A stretch of 64,000 bases of DNA from Nectonema munidae (taxonomy: Eukaryota > Nematomorpha > Nectonematoida > Nectonematidae): positions 1,242,501-1,306,500 of the forward strand of contig JAUIRK010000889.1 in NCBI GenBank assembly GCA_030549495.1. The letters run 5' to 3'. Below are positions 19,438-29,689 of the stretch, piece by piece. The notes below the pieces were generated by a model, which saw only the letters and a list, made by a program, of their open reading frames with translations, did no database searches and had not been told where the DNA came from. Position numbers and translations under genes: made by a program. How positions within the stretch are numbered: position 1 is the stretch's first letter; each line of letters begins with the position of its first letter.

Positions 19438-22137
19438 CAGTGGTTCTTAACCTGGCGGTCGTGTCCTCCTTAGGGGTAATTTTAAATTCTTAGAGGGGTA
19501 ATGAAAACCGGATTAAAAATTGTTTTTATTAGTCGTTTTGTGATAATGATAAAAGGTACATTCAGGCATTTTTTCTCTACGCAAAAATAGGATGTAAATT
19601 TCTTATAATAAATGTATTAGTAATTAGTCAGTATTTTTCTAATCCTCGATATGTAGTCGCCAAAACACATTTTTGTCATCTTACATTGCTTCTTGCTTCT
19701 TTTCTTCATGCTTTTGCTCTATATAATTTTCCTAACACATATCACATACGGCTGTAATTTCTCTTTCCATTTTGACTTTATCAAATTACATCAATCATAA
19801 ATAATTGTTTTATCATTGTTATTTAATACAAGTTGAAATGAAATCAAATTGCACATGCATACAACAATGATAATAATAAAAGAAAGAAGAGTATACTTTG
19901 AAGTTTTTTTATAACTTTGCAACGTAGTATTTTCAAGCGTTTGATTGTTGCAATAATTTCACTTATATTTTTCTCAGTTTTAATATCGGCTAAAAAACGC
20001 ATATATAATGAAGCTTTTCTCAAATTTGGTTTTACAAGTATTATTCAAAACTCAGTTGTTAAACCCCAATGTGTTATTTGTAGTAAAGTTTTAAGCCATG
20101 AAAGTATGAAGTCAAGTAAATTGAATCAACACTTCGAAACTGTTCATACCCAACACGCGAGTAAAAGTTTAAATTATTTTAAACAAAAAGAAACATCTTT
20201 AAGAGCAAGCCGGATAGATTCAACTGGGCACATGGCTGTGCAAAGTAAAGCCGCTCTAAAAGCATCTTTTAAAATTGCATTGAACATTGCAAAAGCTAGG
20301 AAACCTCATACTATTGGTGAGGAATTGATAAAACCTTGTATCTTAGAAGCTGTTTCATCTGTTCTTGGGGAAAAACAAGCAGAAGAATTAAAATCAATTT
20401 TTCTTTCAAATGACACTATCAGAAAGCGTATTTTTGATATGACTGAAGATATACTAATACAAACAGTAAATGTAGTGAAGGCTAGTTCTTTTTATTCTTT
20501 GCAACTTGATGAGTCAACAGATGTTTCATCATGCTCCCAACTATTGGTTTATGCTCGATATTTTGAAGAACAAGCTTTAAAAGAAGAATACTTGTTTTCT
20601 GAGCCATTAAGTACCACAGCTCGTGGAGAAGACGTTTTCAAAATTCTTGAAAGCTTTTTAGCAAAACATAGTTTAAGCTGGAAAATGGTTGTTGGAGTAT
20701 GTACTGACGGAGCTCCATCAATGATTGGCTATAAATCTGGGTTTAAAGCTCTCGTTAAAAAAACCACACCCCACATCTCTTTCACTCACTGCATGATTCA
20801 CCGCTATGCTTTAGCGATGAAAACTCTTCCGCCATCTCTTCGAGAAGTTTTGGATTTAGTTGTCAAGATTGTAAATCATATTAGAAAAAATGCTACAACT
20901 TCGAGAATTTTTAAAAATATGTGTGAAGAAATTGGTATGAATTTTTCAGTTCTTCTTCTGCACACAGAAGTGCGTTGGCTCTCGAGAGGTAACGTATTAA
21001 ATAGATTTTTTCACCTTCGAGAACCGCTATTAACATTATTAGAACAAGGGTCTTCTTCTAAATCTAAAGAAAAAATTTTTTTTTAATTAAAATGAAGGAT
21101 GAAGTTTTTCTATCCAAAGTTGCCTACCTTGCAGATTTTTTTACTGAAATGAATTCAATAAGTACTTGTTTCCAAGGAAATCTTTCCTTTTCTCATATTA
21201 TTTTAGATAAAATAGCAGGTTTTCAATCTAAAATCAATTTTTATCAAAATCATATTAAAAATAATGAAATGAGCTTTTTTCCTCAAATGACTTCTTTTCT
21301 AAGTTCTTCAACCCAAAAAGAATGTACTTTTTGTGATGAATTATTAGCTCACCTTGCACATCTCAACCAGGCAATTAACGAATATTTTCCAAATATAAAG
21401 AATCGTTTTAATGATGCTTGGATATTTAGACCTTTTTCAGTGAGCGAAAGTGCAATTGAGAATAGTGATATCTCTGCTAAGATTGAGTTTCTCCAAATTC
21501 GAGAAAACATTCAACTTAAACTTGATTTCAACGAACAATCACTTGCAAAGTTTTGGGCAAAATTGGAAACTGTTTACCCCGTTCTTTCGAAACGTGCCAT
21601 GCAATTTTTAGTACAGTCCCCTTCAACTTATCGCTGCGAGACAGGATTTTGTGCCATGATGAGCTTAAAAACAAGTTCACGTAATAAGCTTGTTATTGAT
21701 GCAGACATGAGATGTTGCTTATCAAACATTGTGCCGTGTTTTGAAAATTTTTTATCTGATAAACAGTACCAACCTTCTCATTAATATATATATTTAGTAT
21801 TGTTTTTGAATAAATTTTTGTCTTTTTTATTTTTATTAAAGAACATGAAAACATTTTTTCTTACTGAAAAAGAAAGTTAGTGTGCATGTTGTGTGTGTGT
21901 CGGTGTGTGTTGTTATGCTAAAAATAGGTCATGGGTATTGAATATTTAAGTCAAAATAAAGAACTTAATAAAATATAATTGTTTATTTATAAAATCATTC
22001 AGTTAAAAAAGTTTTATTAAGAATATGATGTTTTAACAAAACATATAGTAAAAATAAGTAAAAAAACTTGAAGACGGTCACAGCAAATTTTTAATTTTTA
22101 AAGGGGGTCACAATGACAAAAAGGTTAAGAACCACTC
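19438..22137 (+). mobile_element. Nearly intact hAT element (2.7 kb) with perfect 8-bp duplication
   Basis: Inverted ends CAGTGGTTCTTAACCT and (complement) GAGTGGTTCTTAACCT, differing only at the terminal base. A perfect 8-bp duplication GAGTAGAG lies at 19430-19437 and 22138-22145. The interior is one ZBED-type hAT transposase with a single obvious frame break. The clean ends suggest insertion in the recent past. The arms outside the coding region are about 480 and 350 bp. Confidence 0.92.
19917..21784 (+). pseudogene. ZBED/SCAND3-like hAT transposase with one frameshift
   Basis: The first frame to 21086 holds a BED-type zinc finger (QCVICSKVLSHESMKSSKL followed by HFETVH), then the RNase-H-like core: LQLDESTDVSSCSQLLVY with the first aspartate, VVGVCTDGAPSMIGY with the second, the insertion-domain motif THCMIHRYALAMK, and TEVRWLSRGNVL. 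After a run of T and A near 21070 the reading shifts by one base. The second frame (21092-21784) carries the C-terminal dimerisation part with YRCETGFCAMMSLKTSSR and the typical QPSH end. Total about 620 codons, normal for the family. No ATG precedes the zinc finger in frame; the open frame begins with TTG, so the true start is lost or lies in another exon. The single homopolymer slip could also be a sequencing error. Confidence 0.88.
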
Positions 22138-22384
22138 GAGTAGAGTAATAAAAGATTGAGACGAAACAAACCCTGAGCATAGTATACGCTGTATCTTTCA
22201 TCACTACTATATTATGACGTGGATAAATACTTAAATACAATACATTTATCAAAATAGCGTACTAAACAATCCGAGTTTTCTATATTTGACGCCAAAATGG
22301 GATAGCAAGGAATTGTGATAGGATAAGTCTTATGATGCTACAGTAATTACAAAAATGTTGGAAATGAAAAGAAAACTTCCATAC

Positions 22385-22564
22385 TTGGTTAAGCTTTCCT
22401 CTGCAAAAGTGCTTAGCAAAAATTTCGTAAGCTCTGGGTGAGACTCCAAGGTGTGTGTAGCAACGCAAAACTTGGCAAAGAGCCATCTTCACTTGATGTC
22501 GGAATGAAAGCAGAAAGAAGGCATCAAGCAGGGATAGCAGGAGTTGATTTGTGGATTCAACTTC
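22385..22564 (-). CDS. Candidate 3' exon (K) of unrecognised minus-strand gene
   Basis: This 60-codon open segment follows TTTATTTAAG and ends at CAA|GTATGG. It encodes STNQLLLSLLDAFFLLSFRH, then VKMALCQVLRCYTHLGVSPR and EIFAKHFCRGKLNQ. It looks like an alpha-helical protein with normal amino-acid use. The gap to the upstream segment J is only 29 bases with GT-AG ends, too short for a usual intron and in the wrong phase, so either a frameshift or a wrong boundary is involved. The hAT at 19438-22137 lies downstream, where further exons would be expected. Confidence 0.35.
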
Positions 22565-22593
22565 CTTAAATAAAAACAAAACGACGTTTATAC

Positions 22594-22984
22594 CTCCTCT
22601 TTTCAGTCTCCAAGTTAACAGGCTCCAAAAAATTTACGGAAGAAAATGTGAGGAGGTCTTCGGAATATTTTCTTTGAATTTTGAATAAATTGGAAAGGGT
22701 GATGGACAAATACTCGAAGTAGTCACCTTCTGTATACAAATCATTGAAATCTTTCCTATAAAAAATAGTACTTGAAGGTTTTAACCTCTCAAAAATTGCT
22801 TCATTTAAGTACATTTGTTGTACACCTTGTAAAATAGCTTGAAACAAAGATGAAGCTTCCCCAGATTATATTGGAAATGTTGGAGTAGTATTGGAAAATT
22901 AATAAGGCATACATTTGTATATCTATGCATGATTGCAAGCAACTTTTGAGGCAAATCAGCAAAGATATTTAAAAAAAAAGGTAA
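22594..22984 (-). pseudogene. Candidate exon (J) of the same gene, frame broken
   Basis: The upstream part reads LLAIMHRYTNVCLINFPILL and QHFQYNLG. The downstream part reads EASSLFQAILQGVQQMYLNE, then SSTIFYRKDFNDLYTEGDYF and LFKIQRKYSEDLL. The two halves are in different frames that join smoothly if one base is added in the GGGG run near 22860. No splice pair in matching phase explains the switch. The protein-like quality on both sides suggests a real exon with a one-base defect, either in the genome or in the assembly. The 5' limit is a guess at an acceptor ending CAAAAG. Confidence 0.35.
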
Positions 22985-23249
22985 AACTTGTTTATTATGG
23001 AGCGAAATGTTTAGGCCAAGTCTCACTTTGAAAAAAATAAATGCAACATCCAAAAAAATATAAATTTTAAATACCTTGTTAAATTTGAGAGCAAACGCAA
23101 AATTTAGTAGCACAGATTTGCAAAAGACTATTTTACAACGTGAGAACCATGTGATAATATTTCGTTTACCATTTAAAACCTAGCTTCTTAGATTATAATT
23201 GTAATTAGATTGTGATTTTGCTGATGTGTTAAATAAATTTCCTCTTTAC

Positions 23250-23575
23250 GATAAAATCCATGCTTATTAACCCGTTAAGGACCAGAATAATCAGACGGTA
23301 TCTAATGTAAAGCAGAAGATTTGTATTAAAGAGCTTTGATAACGCATACGATTTTATTTTTGTAAAGTCGAATATAGTCGACATGGGCGTTAACGGGTTA
23401 AAATGTCGTTAAGAAGTTGAATGATGTTTCCTTTTAGGATCGCTGACATCCCCATTTCATTCATATCTTTTGAAATGCTCTGAGCTTGACTATCGTATAA
23501 AACAAAAAGGGTGTGAATTAAGAATGAAGATTCAAGGTCAATAAACTCAGTGATAATTAGAATCATAAGCAAAAC
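23250..23575 (-). pseudogene. Candidate exon (I) split by a piggyBac-type MITE
   Basis: After the acceptor CACTGTAAG the exon opens in phase 0, as exon H would require, with VLLMILIITEFIDLESSFL, then HTLFVLYDSQAQSISKDMNE and LKGNIIQLLND. The frame then enters MITE h at a TTAA. If the MITE and one TTAA are removed by eye, the coding text continues ILISMDFI up to a GTAAAG donor. Either the insertion has disabled this gene copy, or splicing ends earlier by a site I cannot see. Confidence 0.4.
23271..23397 (+). mobile_element. piggyBac-type MITE, copy h, inside a probable exon
   Basis: Bounded by TTAA 23267-23270 and 23398-23401. Ends CCCGTTAAGGACCAG and (complement) CCCGTTAACGCCCATG. CAGACGGTATCTA and related words are inside; dyad arms GTCGA/TCGAC lie near the right end. 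Copy m at 56414 is the same subfamily. Confidence 0.9.
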
Positions 23576-24029
23576 CTTACAGTGATAAAAAGGAGCTAAG
23601 CGATTAAGTTTTTTCTTTAAAAAATTCTTTTCAAAAAGTACTTTTAGGATAACTTAAGGAAATTATACCACTAAATCCAAAAAAATGCTTTCCTGAAAAA
23701 GAATCAATAAGTAAACAATATTTATGATTTATTTTCAATATGAATACAAATAACTTGCTAACTAACTAGGTATCTTTTGTTTCAGAGCTATTCTTGCTGT
23801 TAGATTACAGGTTGGTTCACTGGTCTGCATCATTTTGTTGTCAGAGTTTTCTCATGCAATTCCTTATGAGTTTTTTATGCTGAATTCGAAAATGCTACTC
23901 ATTTGGTCTGGTTCGCTCAACTTTTTTGTCTATACCATAATGTTGTTTTTACTGAAAAATTTCAATTTTATTTTTGTTTATATTGTTTTTTTTCTTTTTT
24001 TCAGTTATTAAAACGTTTTAATCTTTTGT
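23576..24029. other. Probable intron sequence, nothing recognised
   Basis: AT-rich with poly-T tracts; I see no exon or element end. Confidence 0.3.
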
Positions 24030-25530
24030 GTTGAAGGCTTGCGGCGATGGACCAATGGGAAACAGGAAGAATTTGCTTTCGGTGTTGCGATGATTTGGCG
24101 AGAGCAAAAAGACCATAATACAGATTGTTATTTTTGAATGACAAACTTAGAAGGTATTAAGAAAAAGAAGTCCATTATTAATTATACTGATGTTTCCTCG
24201 GCAATAAACCAGTTCCACATGGGCCAGGTGTCCCAATACCTAAGCGACCTCTTAAAAATTGATGGATTTTGAGTTCGGAAGAAGATAAAGAAAGCATATC
24301 TGACAAGGCATTCATATGTTCGATGAATAAAGATGAACCAAAACCTTTAAACCAAGCTGAGCTCAATGATTTGACAAGAGACTTAGCTTTATCCAAAGAG
24401 TCTTCTCAATTATTGGGCTCACGGCTAAAACAAAATAACTTATTAGCACCTGAAATCACATTTGCTTTGTATAGAGATTGGGAAAAAGAATTCAAAAAAT
24501 TTTCGCTTACAATAGCAACTCGTCATTTATTTTTTGTAAAGATATCAAAGGATTAATAGAGGCTTTAGGAGTTGAATATAATCCTGGGAATTGGAGACAT
24601 TTTCTAGATGCTTATCTCAAAAGTTTTAAAGCAGTCTTGATTAATATTGGCAACACATTTGGATCAGTTCCTATTGCTCATTCAGTAGAAATTAAAGAAA
24701 AATTTAAGGATAGGAAAGATCTATTGGCTGCATTGAAGTACGGAGAACATCAGTGGATGATGTGTGAAGATTTAAAGGAGATTGTTGCGCCATTCTCGTG
24801 GGACTGCAAAGCGGCTATACAAAATATCCATGTTTTTTGTGTTTGTGACACAGCCGAGCTGATAGCTTGCACTATATTAAACGGAAATGGCCATTGAAAA
24901 CACAAATGAAAACAAGATCACACAGTGTTTTGGCTGAACATCTTGTCTCTCCACAAAAGATTTGCTTCCACCTTTACGCATAAAATTAGGTCTTATGAAA
25001 AATTTTACAAAAGACAGGGATTAAAATAGTCAATTTTTTTCTTTTTTAAGAAAAAATTCCTTGCTTAAGTAATGCCAAAATAAAAGGAGGTGTTTTCGAT
25101 GGACCACAAATGCGAGAATTAATAAAGGATACAGATTTTGAATGCTGCATGAATATAAATGAAAAAAGGCGTGGCTTTCTTTTAAGTCTCTAGTTAGAAT
25201 TTTTTTGGGAAAACATCGTAGTTGCGATTAAGAAGAATGTTGCCGAGGAATTACTCGCGAATTTCATCTCTCTTGGTACAAGAATGTCCTTGAAAATTCA
25301 TTTTCTTAGTTCTCATCTAGATTTTTTCGCAGAGAATTGTGGAGATTACAGCGAAGATCAAGGTGAGCGATTTCACACAGATATTCGAATGATGGAGGAA
25401 AGATATCAGCGTCTATGCAACATGAACATGCTTGCTGACTTAAATTTTCAAGTCCTCAATAAAAGAGAAAAGCCCTCAAAAGAGCATTTTTACAATAAAA
25501 ATTATATTTTCATTCCATATGGGTTAAATA
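24030..25530 (+). pseudogene. Unclassified arthropod transposase-like protein, copy 2
   Basis: A longer copy of the family at 18062-19097, including the N-terminal part. It begins GLRRWTNGKQEEFAFGVAMI and WREQKDHNTDCYF (a stop replaces the second cysteine codon), then PVPHGPGVPIPK (read across frames), SSEEDKESISDKAF, LTRDLALSKESSQLLGSRLK, FIFCKDIKGLIEALGVEYNP, HSVEIKEKFKDRKDLLAALK, GEHQWMMCEDLKEIV, and after a degraded middle MSLKIHFLSSHLDFFAENC and GERFHTDIRMMEERYQR. About five breaks. The repeated CYFC-type and HQW..C motifs could bind metal, but no catalytic class is apparent to me. Confidence 0.65.
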
Positions 25531-26284
25531 AACCATAAAATATGATACTCATTATATTAAAAAAATTCGTTTTTGATAAGCTTTTGATCAACCTCATCTT
25601 TTTAAAATTTTAATAAATAAAAATTTACGGCTAAACAAAACAGATAAAAATTATTAGAATTCAAAAATTAATGGGAATCAGTTAAAAAATCTTTGACACC
25701 ACAAAAAAACTTTGAAAATGCAGAGCAGTGATCAATAATCCAGCAATCAGTAATGTGGTACTATCAGCAATCCCCCACTGATTATGTTTCCTAAAACTTC
25801 AGAGTTTTTTTAAGGAGAAAAGTTTCATTTAAAAGTTTTAGAATACATTTTACCCAAATAAAAATTTACAAAAAAAGAATTAAAATTTTAAATTTAAGAT
25901 ATGGTGATTAGTTTGTAAGTTTGGTGTACTTTAGCGCTAATAGATGGGCAATCCAGCAAAAAGGGTAATCCAGAACTCTTCAGTCCCGATGATGAAGGAT
26001 TAGTGATAGTAAATCTGCACTTACAAGAATGCTTCTTTTATAATAATATTAATCGTTACACAAACTTTGGTTCAGTAGAGATATCAGAAATCTTTTTTTG
26101 TGCGCTTAAAGACAGAAATTGAGCGATTTCATAAATTCAGAATACTTTTATTGATGTTGTTGTTGTTATTGTCGGTCCCAGACTACGCTATCTCATCATT
26201 ATCAGCGTAATTTGTCATTTGAAAAACTGTTTTGATTAAGTGAACACTTTTCCCTCCCTTCATCATATCGAATGGAAGGAGAGA
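25531..26284. other. AT-rich stretch with a GTT-rich SINE-like copy
   Basis: 26155-26240 reads TTGTTGTTGTTATTGTCGG then CCCAGACTACGCTATC and ATTATCAGCGTAA, the forward version of the repeat at 8010-7930. The rest is unassigned. Confidence 0.4.
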
Positions 26285-26975
26285 GGATGCCAGAAAGCTG
26301 GAGAGTGTATTGATACCCCTTTACAAGCGTAAAGGAAACCCAAAGAAATGTCACACTTGTAGAAGTATCAAATTAGTCGAGCATCGAATGAAGGTATTGG
26401 AAAGAATTTTTAGGAAGGAATTAGAAAAAGAGTTGAGATTAATGGATAAGGGTACCGTGGGGCATTTTAATCGAGAAGGCACAATGCGCCGCATGTATCG
26501 AACAATGAGAAAATGCAAGATCGAACCCAAGACCTTGAGTCATCGAAACCCAGTATCTAACCAACCTTAGATACTCTTAATGAGATACCGTTAGGCTTCA
26601 TGCCTGACAAAAGAAAAATTTAGGTTATCTTTGCCCTAATACGATTGATGGAAGCATGCAGGAATTGGAAAAGATTTATTTATGGTCTTAATTTAACTCG
26701 AAAAAGTGTTTGACCGCATTACAAAGGAAGTGATTTGATGGGCTCTAAGAATGAAAGGTGTGATGGAGTATGAAGTGAGAGCTATGATCGAGATGTATAA
26801 AGAAGCTAAATCAGCAGTGCAAATTGAAGCAAATTTATCAGAATGTTTTGAGGTAAATGTCAGGAAGCACCAAGGCTCAATTCACAGCGCCCACTATTGT
26901 TTGCAATTTTTATGGATGCACTCCCTGAAAAAATACGAAAGAATTTCTTTGTGCTGATGATAGGGTTATTATTGG
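26285..26975 (+). mobile_element. LINE reverse-transcriptase fragment
   Basis: The reading begins MPESWR, then IPLYKRKGNPKKC and EHRMKVLERIFRKELEKELR (fingers). After the SINE insertion it resumes with RLGFMPDKRK-like text, MEACRNWKRFIYGLNL-like text, KVFDRITKEVI, WALRMKGVMEYEVRAMIEMY and QIEANLSECFEVNVRKHQGS, and ends at LCADDRVIIGNSRI, the YADD catalytic loop. Several frame shifts are present. It belongs to the same LINE group as 13206-13569 and 61080-63060. It is truncated at both ends. Confidence 0.75.
26462..26586 (-). repeat. tRNA-derived SINE inserted in the LINE
   Basis: On the minus strand: AAGGTTGGTTAGATACTGGG (A-box-like), then CTTGGGTTCGATCTTGC (B-box-like), then TGTTCGATACATGCGG. 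Nearly matching TACCGTGGGGC and TACCGTTAGGC flank it, as a decayed target duplication would. Confidence 0.6.
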
Positions 26976-27085
26976 AAACAGCAGAATAAGCGACGCTTGT
27001 ATCGAACTATGAGGAAAGTAGGCTTGATGCACCAACCTTACTCACGCCCAATCTCAATCCAAGGGTTCAAATTCGGTGATAAGGA
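26976..27085 (-). repeat. Second SINE copy, rearranged
   Basis: Minus strand: GGGCGTGAGTAAGGTTGGTG (same head as the SINE at 3853), followed by a tail CCTCATAGTTCGATACAAGC similar to that of the 26462 copy. The middle is missing, so it is a deleted or chimeric copy. Confidence 0.45.
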
Positions 27086-27811
27086 ATAAGAAAAAGCTTA
27101 AATCATAAAATAGATCCATTACAATGTAGACCAAACATAGGAAGAATCTATGAAAAATGTTACGTATTGTCCTGTATCACATTCAACTTTTGCTTCAACT
27201 TTGATAAATTAACTTCAAAGTTACGCAGTTCTTGCTTTTTTATCTAAAAGGGAGAACGCATTAAAATGTTTATAGAAAAAAAATTAAAAATGCAAAGTTC
27301 TATTCTACACCATAAAAAAGTGATAAACTTTTAAGATGTGCAATGTGCATCTATTAAAAGTATAGATGTAAACTTGGTGCTGAAGATCACGCATTAATCC
27401 ATTTGATCCTAGAAAAAGCATTTGATTTAAAACTAGTCTAACTCTTTAATAACCAGATACGAAACGTCTACCAAACTTTTTCAACAAGTTTTACACAACG
27501 TAAAGGTATAATTTTTATTTTATGGAACACTGATGTCGATTTGTGCTTTGAGGGCATAAAATTTAGAAATCAACTGTATTATTCTTAGATATTAAATTGT
27601 TAGCGAACACTCTTCTTTTCCAAAGAATACGGAAAAAACCAAAAAAAACTCTACTATTCTTAACTCATTTAAATGTTCATCGAACAAGCACAAACAGAAT
27701 ATCGTGAAAATTGAACAAAATAAGCGCTTGTGAGAAGTCAAACGTGATGATTTTAAGTGATATTTTGACATCGTAAATGACACATTTAATAAGATGTCGT
27801 TCTAGAAAGGT
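27086..27811. other. AT-rich intron-like stretch
   Basis: No exon or element end was identified with confidence. A short plus-strand frame near 27370 (ALIHLILEKAFDLKL) faintly recalls a LINE but is too short to call. Confidence 0.3.
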
Positions 27812-28242
<431 letters not shown>

Positions 28243-28669
28243 ACCTGGTAACCCAAATTACTCATATATATTAAATGTAAATATATGGGAATGTTTAAAA
28301 TGATTGAATTTTAGCTAATCAGATCTAAAATTTTCTGCACATTTCATTGGAATAGTCAACATTTATTCATAAAATATTCAAAATTCATTCGATTTTGACA
28401 TGTTATTTTGATTGCTTAAAACTAAAAAAGTATTCAAAATTTTTAACTAATCAAATCAAAGATTTGCATCTCTCTATCTACAATAACTCTTTAAATATAT
28501 AATAAAGATCTTTAAAGATATTAGACACGTCAACGGATAATAAAACAGCATTAAATAATCGAAGTTAGTGAAAAATAGAGGGAATAATGAAGAAAAGAAA
28601 ATGCAAGTATTCAAAAAAAAAAAAAAAAAGGATGTAGAGGTTATTTGGAATTGTATGCGACAAGCTTAC
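28243..28669. other. Intron-like AT-rich stretch
   Basis: Follows the donor of exon H on the minus strand. An A16 tract lies at about 28614-28629. Nothing else recognised. Confidence 0.35.
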
Positions 28670-28750
28670 CTTTTCTAGCCTTATTTCCTTAAGGTGACAC
28701 ATCTTGTTCTCATGTTCCGCTATGCGATCATCCACTTTTTGTTTCAGATC
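28670..28750 (-). CDS. Exon H of unrecognised minus-strand gene
   Basis: The acceptor TTGATTTAG and the donor AAAAG|GTAAGC bracket 81 bases, exactly 27 codons in phase 0: DLKQKVDDRIAEHENKMCH then LKEIRLEK. The content is charged and helix-prone (coiled-coil-like). Both sites fit the consensus and the phase agrees with exon G upstream and exon I downstream. No family recognised. Confidence 0.55.
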
Positions 28751-28888
28751 CTAAATCAATATATACAGGATTGGTGCAAATCATTACTTAGACTCAGGAA
28801 AACACTAATAGAAAGAAAAGAGTATAAAAAAGAGTTGTTATTAAAGTTAAATACAAGAAAAATTTTGTTGATATATAAAGTAAAATAC

Positions 28889-28981
28889 CTTTAAAATTTT
28901 GTTGATATTTTTCATAAGAAGAGAAGGTACTACACTAATTTTCAATAATGTAGTTAAAAAGTTCATAAATTTATCCTTCCA
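28889..28981 (-). CDS. Exon G of unrecognised minus-strand gene
   Basis: A strong acceptor (CTTTTTTTCAG) and the donor AAAG|GTATTT bracket 93 bases, 31 codons in phase 0: WKDKFMNFLTTLLKISVVPS then LLMKNINKILK. The intron to exon H is 138 bases. Leucine-rich helical text, consistent with a HEAT- or ARM-like helical protein, though this is only an impression from composition. Confidence 0.55.
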
Positions 28982-29211
28982 CTGAAAAAAAGAATAAGTT
29001 TTTAAACTTTTAAAATATTTTCTCAAAAATATGATTCCTTTTTCAAGGAAATATCTTTGCAAAATAAAATTTTAACACCCGAGATAAAAACAAACCCACA
29101 CAATCGCTTGCAAGTTCAAAGAGAATTGTGCTATGCATTGTCTTCTTTGAAACCTAAAGTTAAGGAACTTTTGAGATTGCTAAAGCACCCTGAGATTTAT
29201 CTTAAACCGTG

Positions 29212-29338
29212 TCCAGACATTTGGCCGAAAGACAATTGGCCGACAGACATCTGACCGAATGGACATTTAGCCGACGTACATTTGGCCGAACAGACATTTG
29301 ACCGAACCGACATTTCACCAAACGGACATTTGACTACA
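29212..29338 (+). repeat. Tandem array of 15-16 bp GACATTTGGCCGAA units
   Basis: About eight diverged units, each with GACATTT or GACAATT followed by GGCCGA or TGACCGA. The motif resembles the GGACATTTCGCCCCAT units of the element at 59708-59983. It lies in the intron between exons E and G of the minus-strand gene. Confidence 0.8.
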
Positions 29339-29689
29339 TACCTGTCAATTCATAGAGCGATATCCTAAATACATTTTTAAACAATTTAATTTACTTACTG
29401 AATATATGTGTAAGTAGAATATGAAGATTATATAAGATGTTTCTTTGTTTTTCTGTGTTACTAATCAACCTTGGTAACATTTCGTTGCTAAAAATTTTAA
29501 ACCAATTCATTTGATATGAACTAAGCTTGTTGGCATTTAGTGAGATGAGAGGCTGAGAAATATCTTTTAGCTCCTAATCAATATTGCATCGGATAGTGGG
29601 GTTGTCGAATAATCTGGTGTCGGATAAATGAGGCTTTCCATATGGTCTTTAGAAGAAAAAGACATTTTTAACCTTCGAACAGCAAAAAT
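29339..29689. other. Intron-like stretch, nothing recognised
   Basis: No coding or element signal that I trust; it may hold the right arm of the neighbouring hAT remnant. Confidence 0.3.

Noticed and set aside
22280-23113. LTR retroelement or envelope-like sequence in the hydrophobic minus-strand frames
   Set aside because: No long terminal repeats, protease or integrase motifs anywhere nearby; splice-like boundaries fit a host gene better.
24178-24396. Minus-strand 72-codon frame
   Set aside because: Shadow of the transposase-like protein encoded on the plus strand.
29057-29254. 65-codon plus-strand frame with RLQVQRELCYALSSLKPK
   Set aside because: No ATG context, splice support or family match, and it runs into the tandem array; possibly a repeat fragment.
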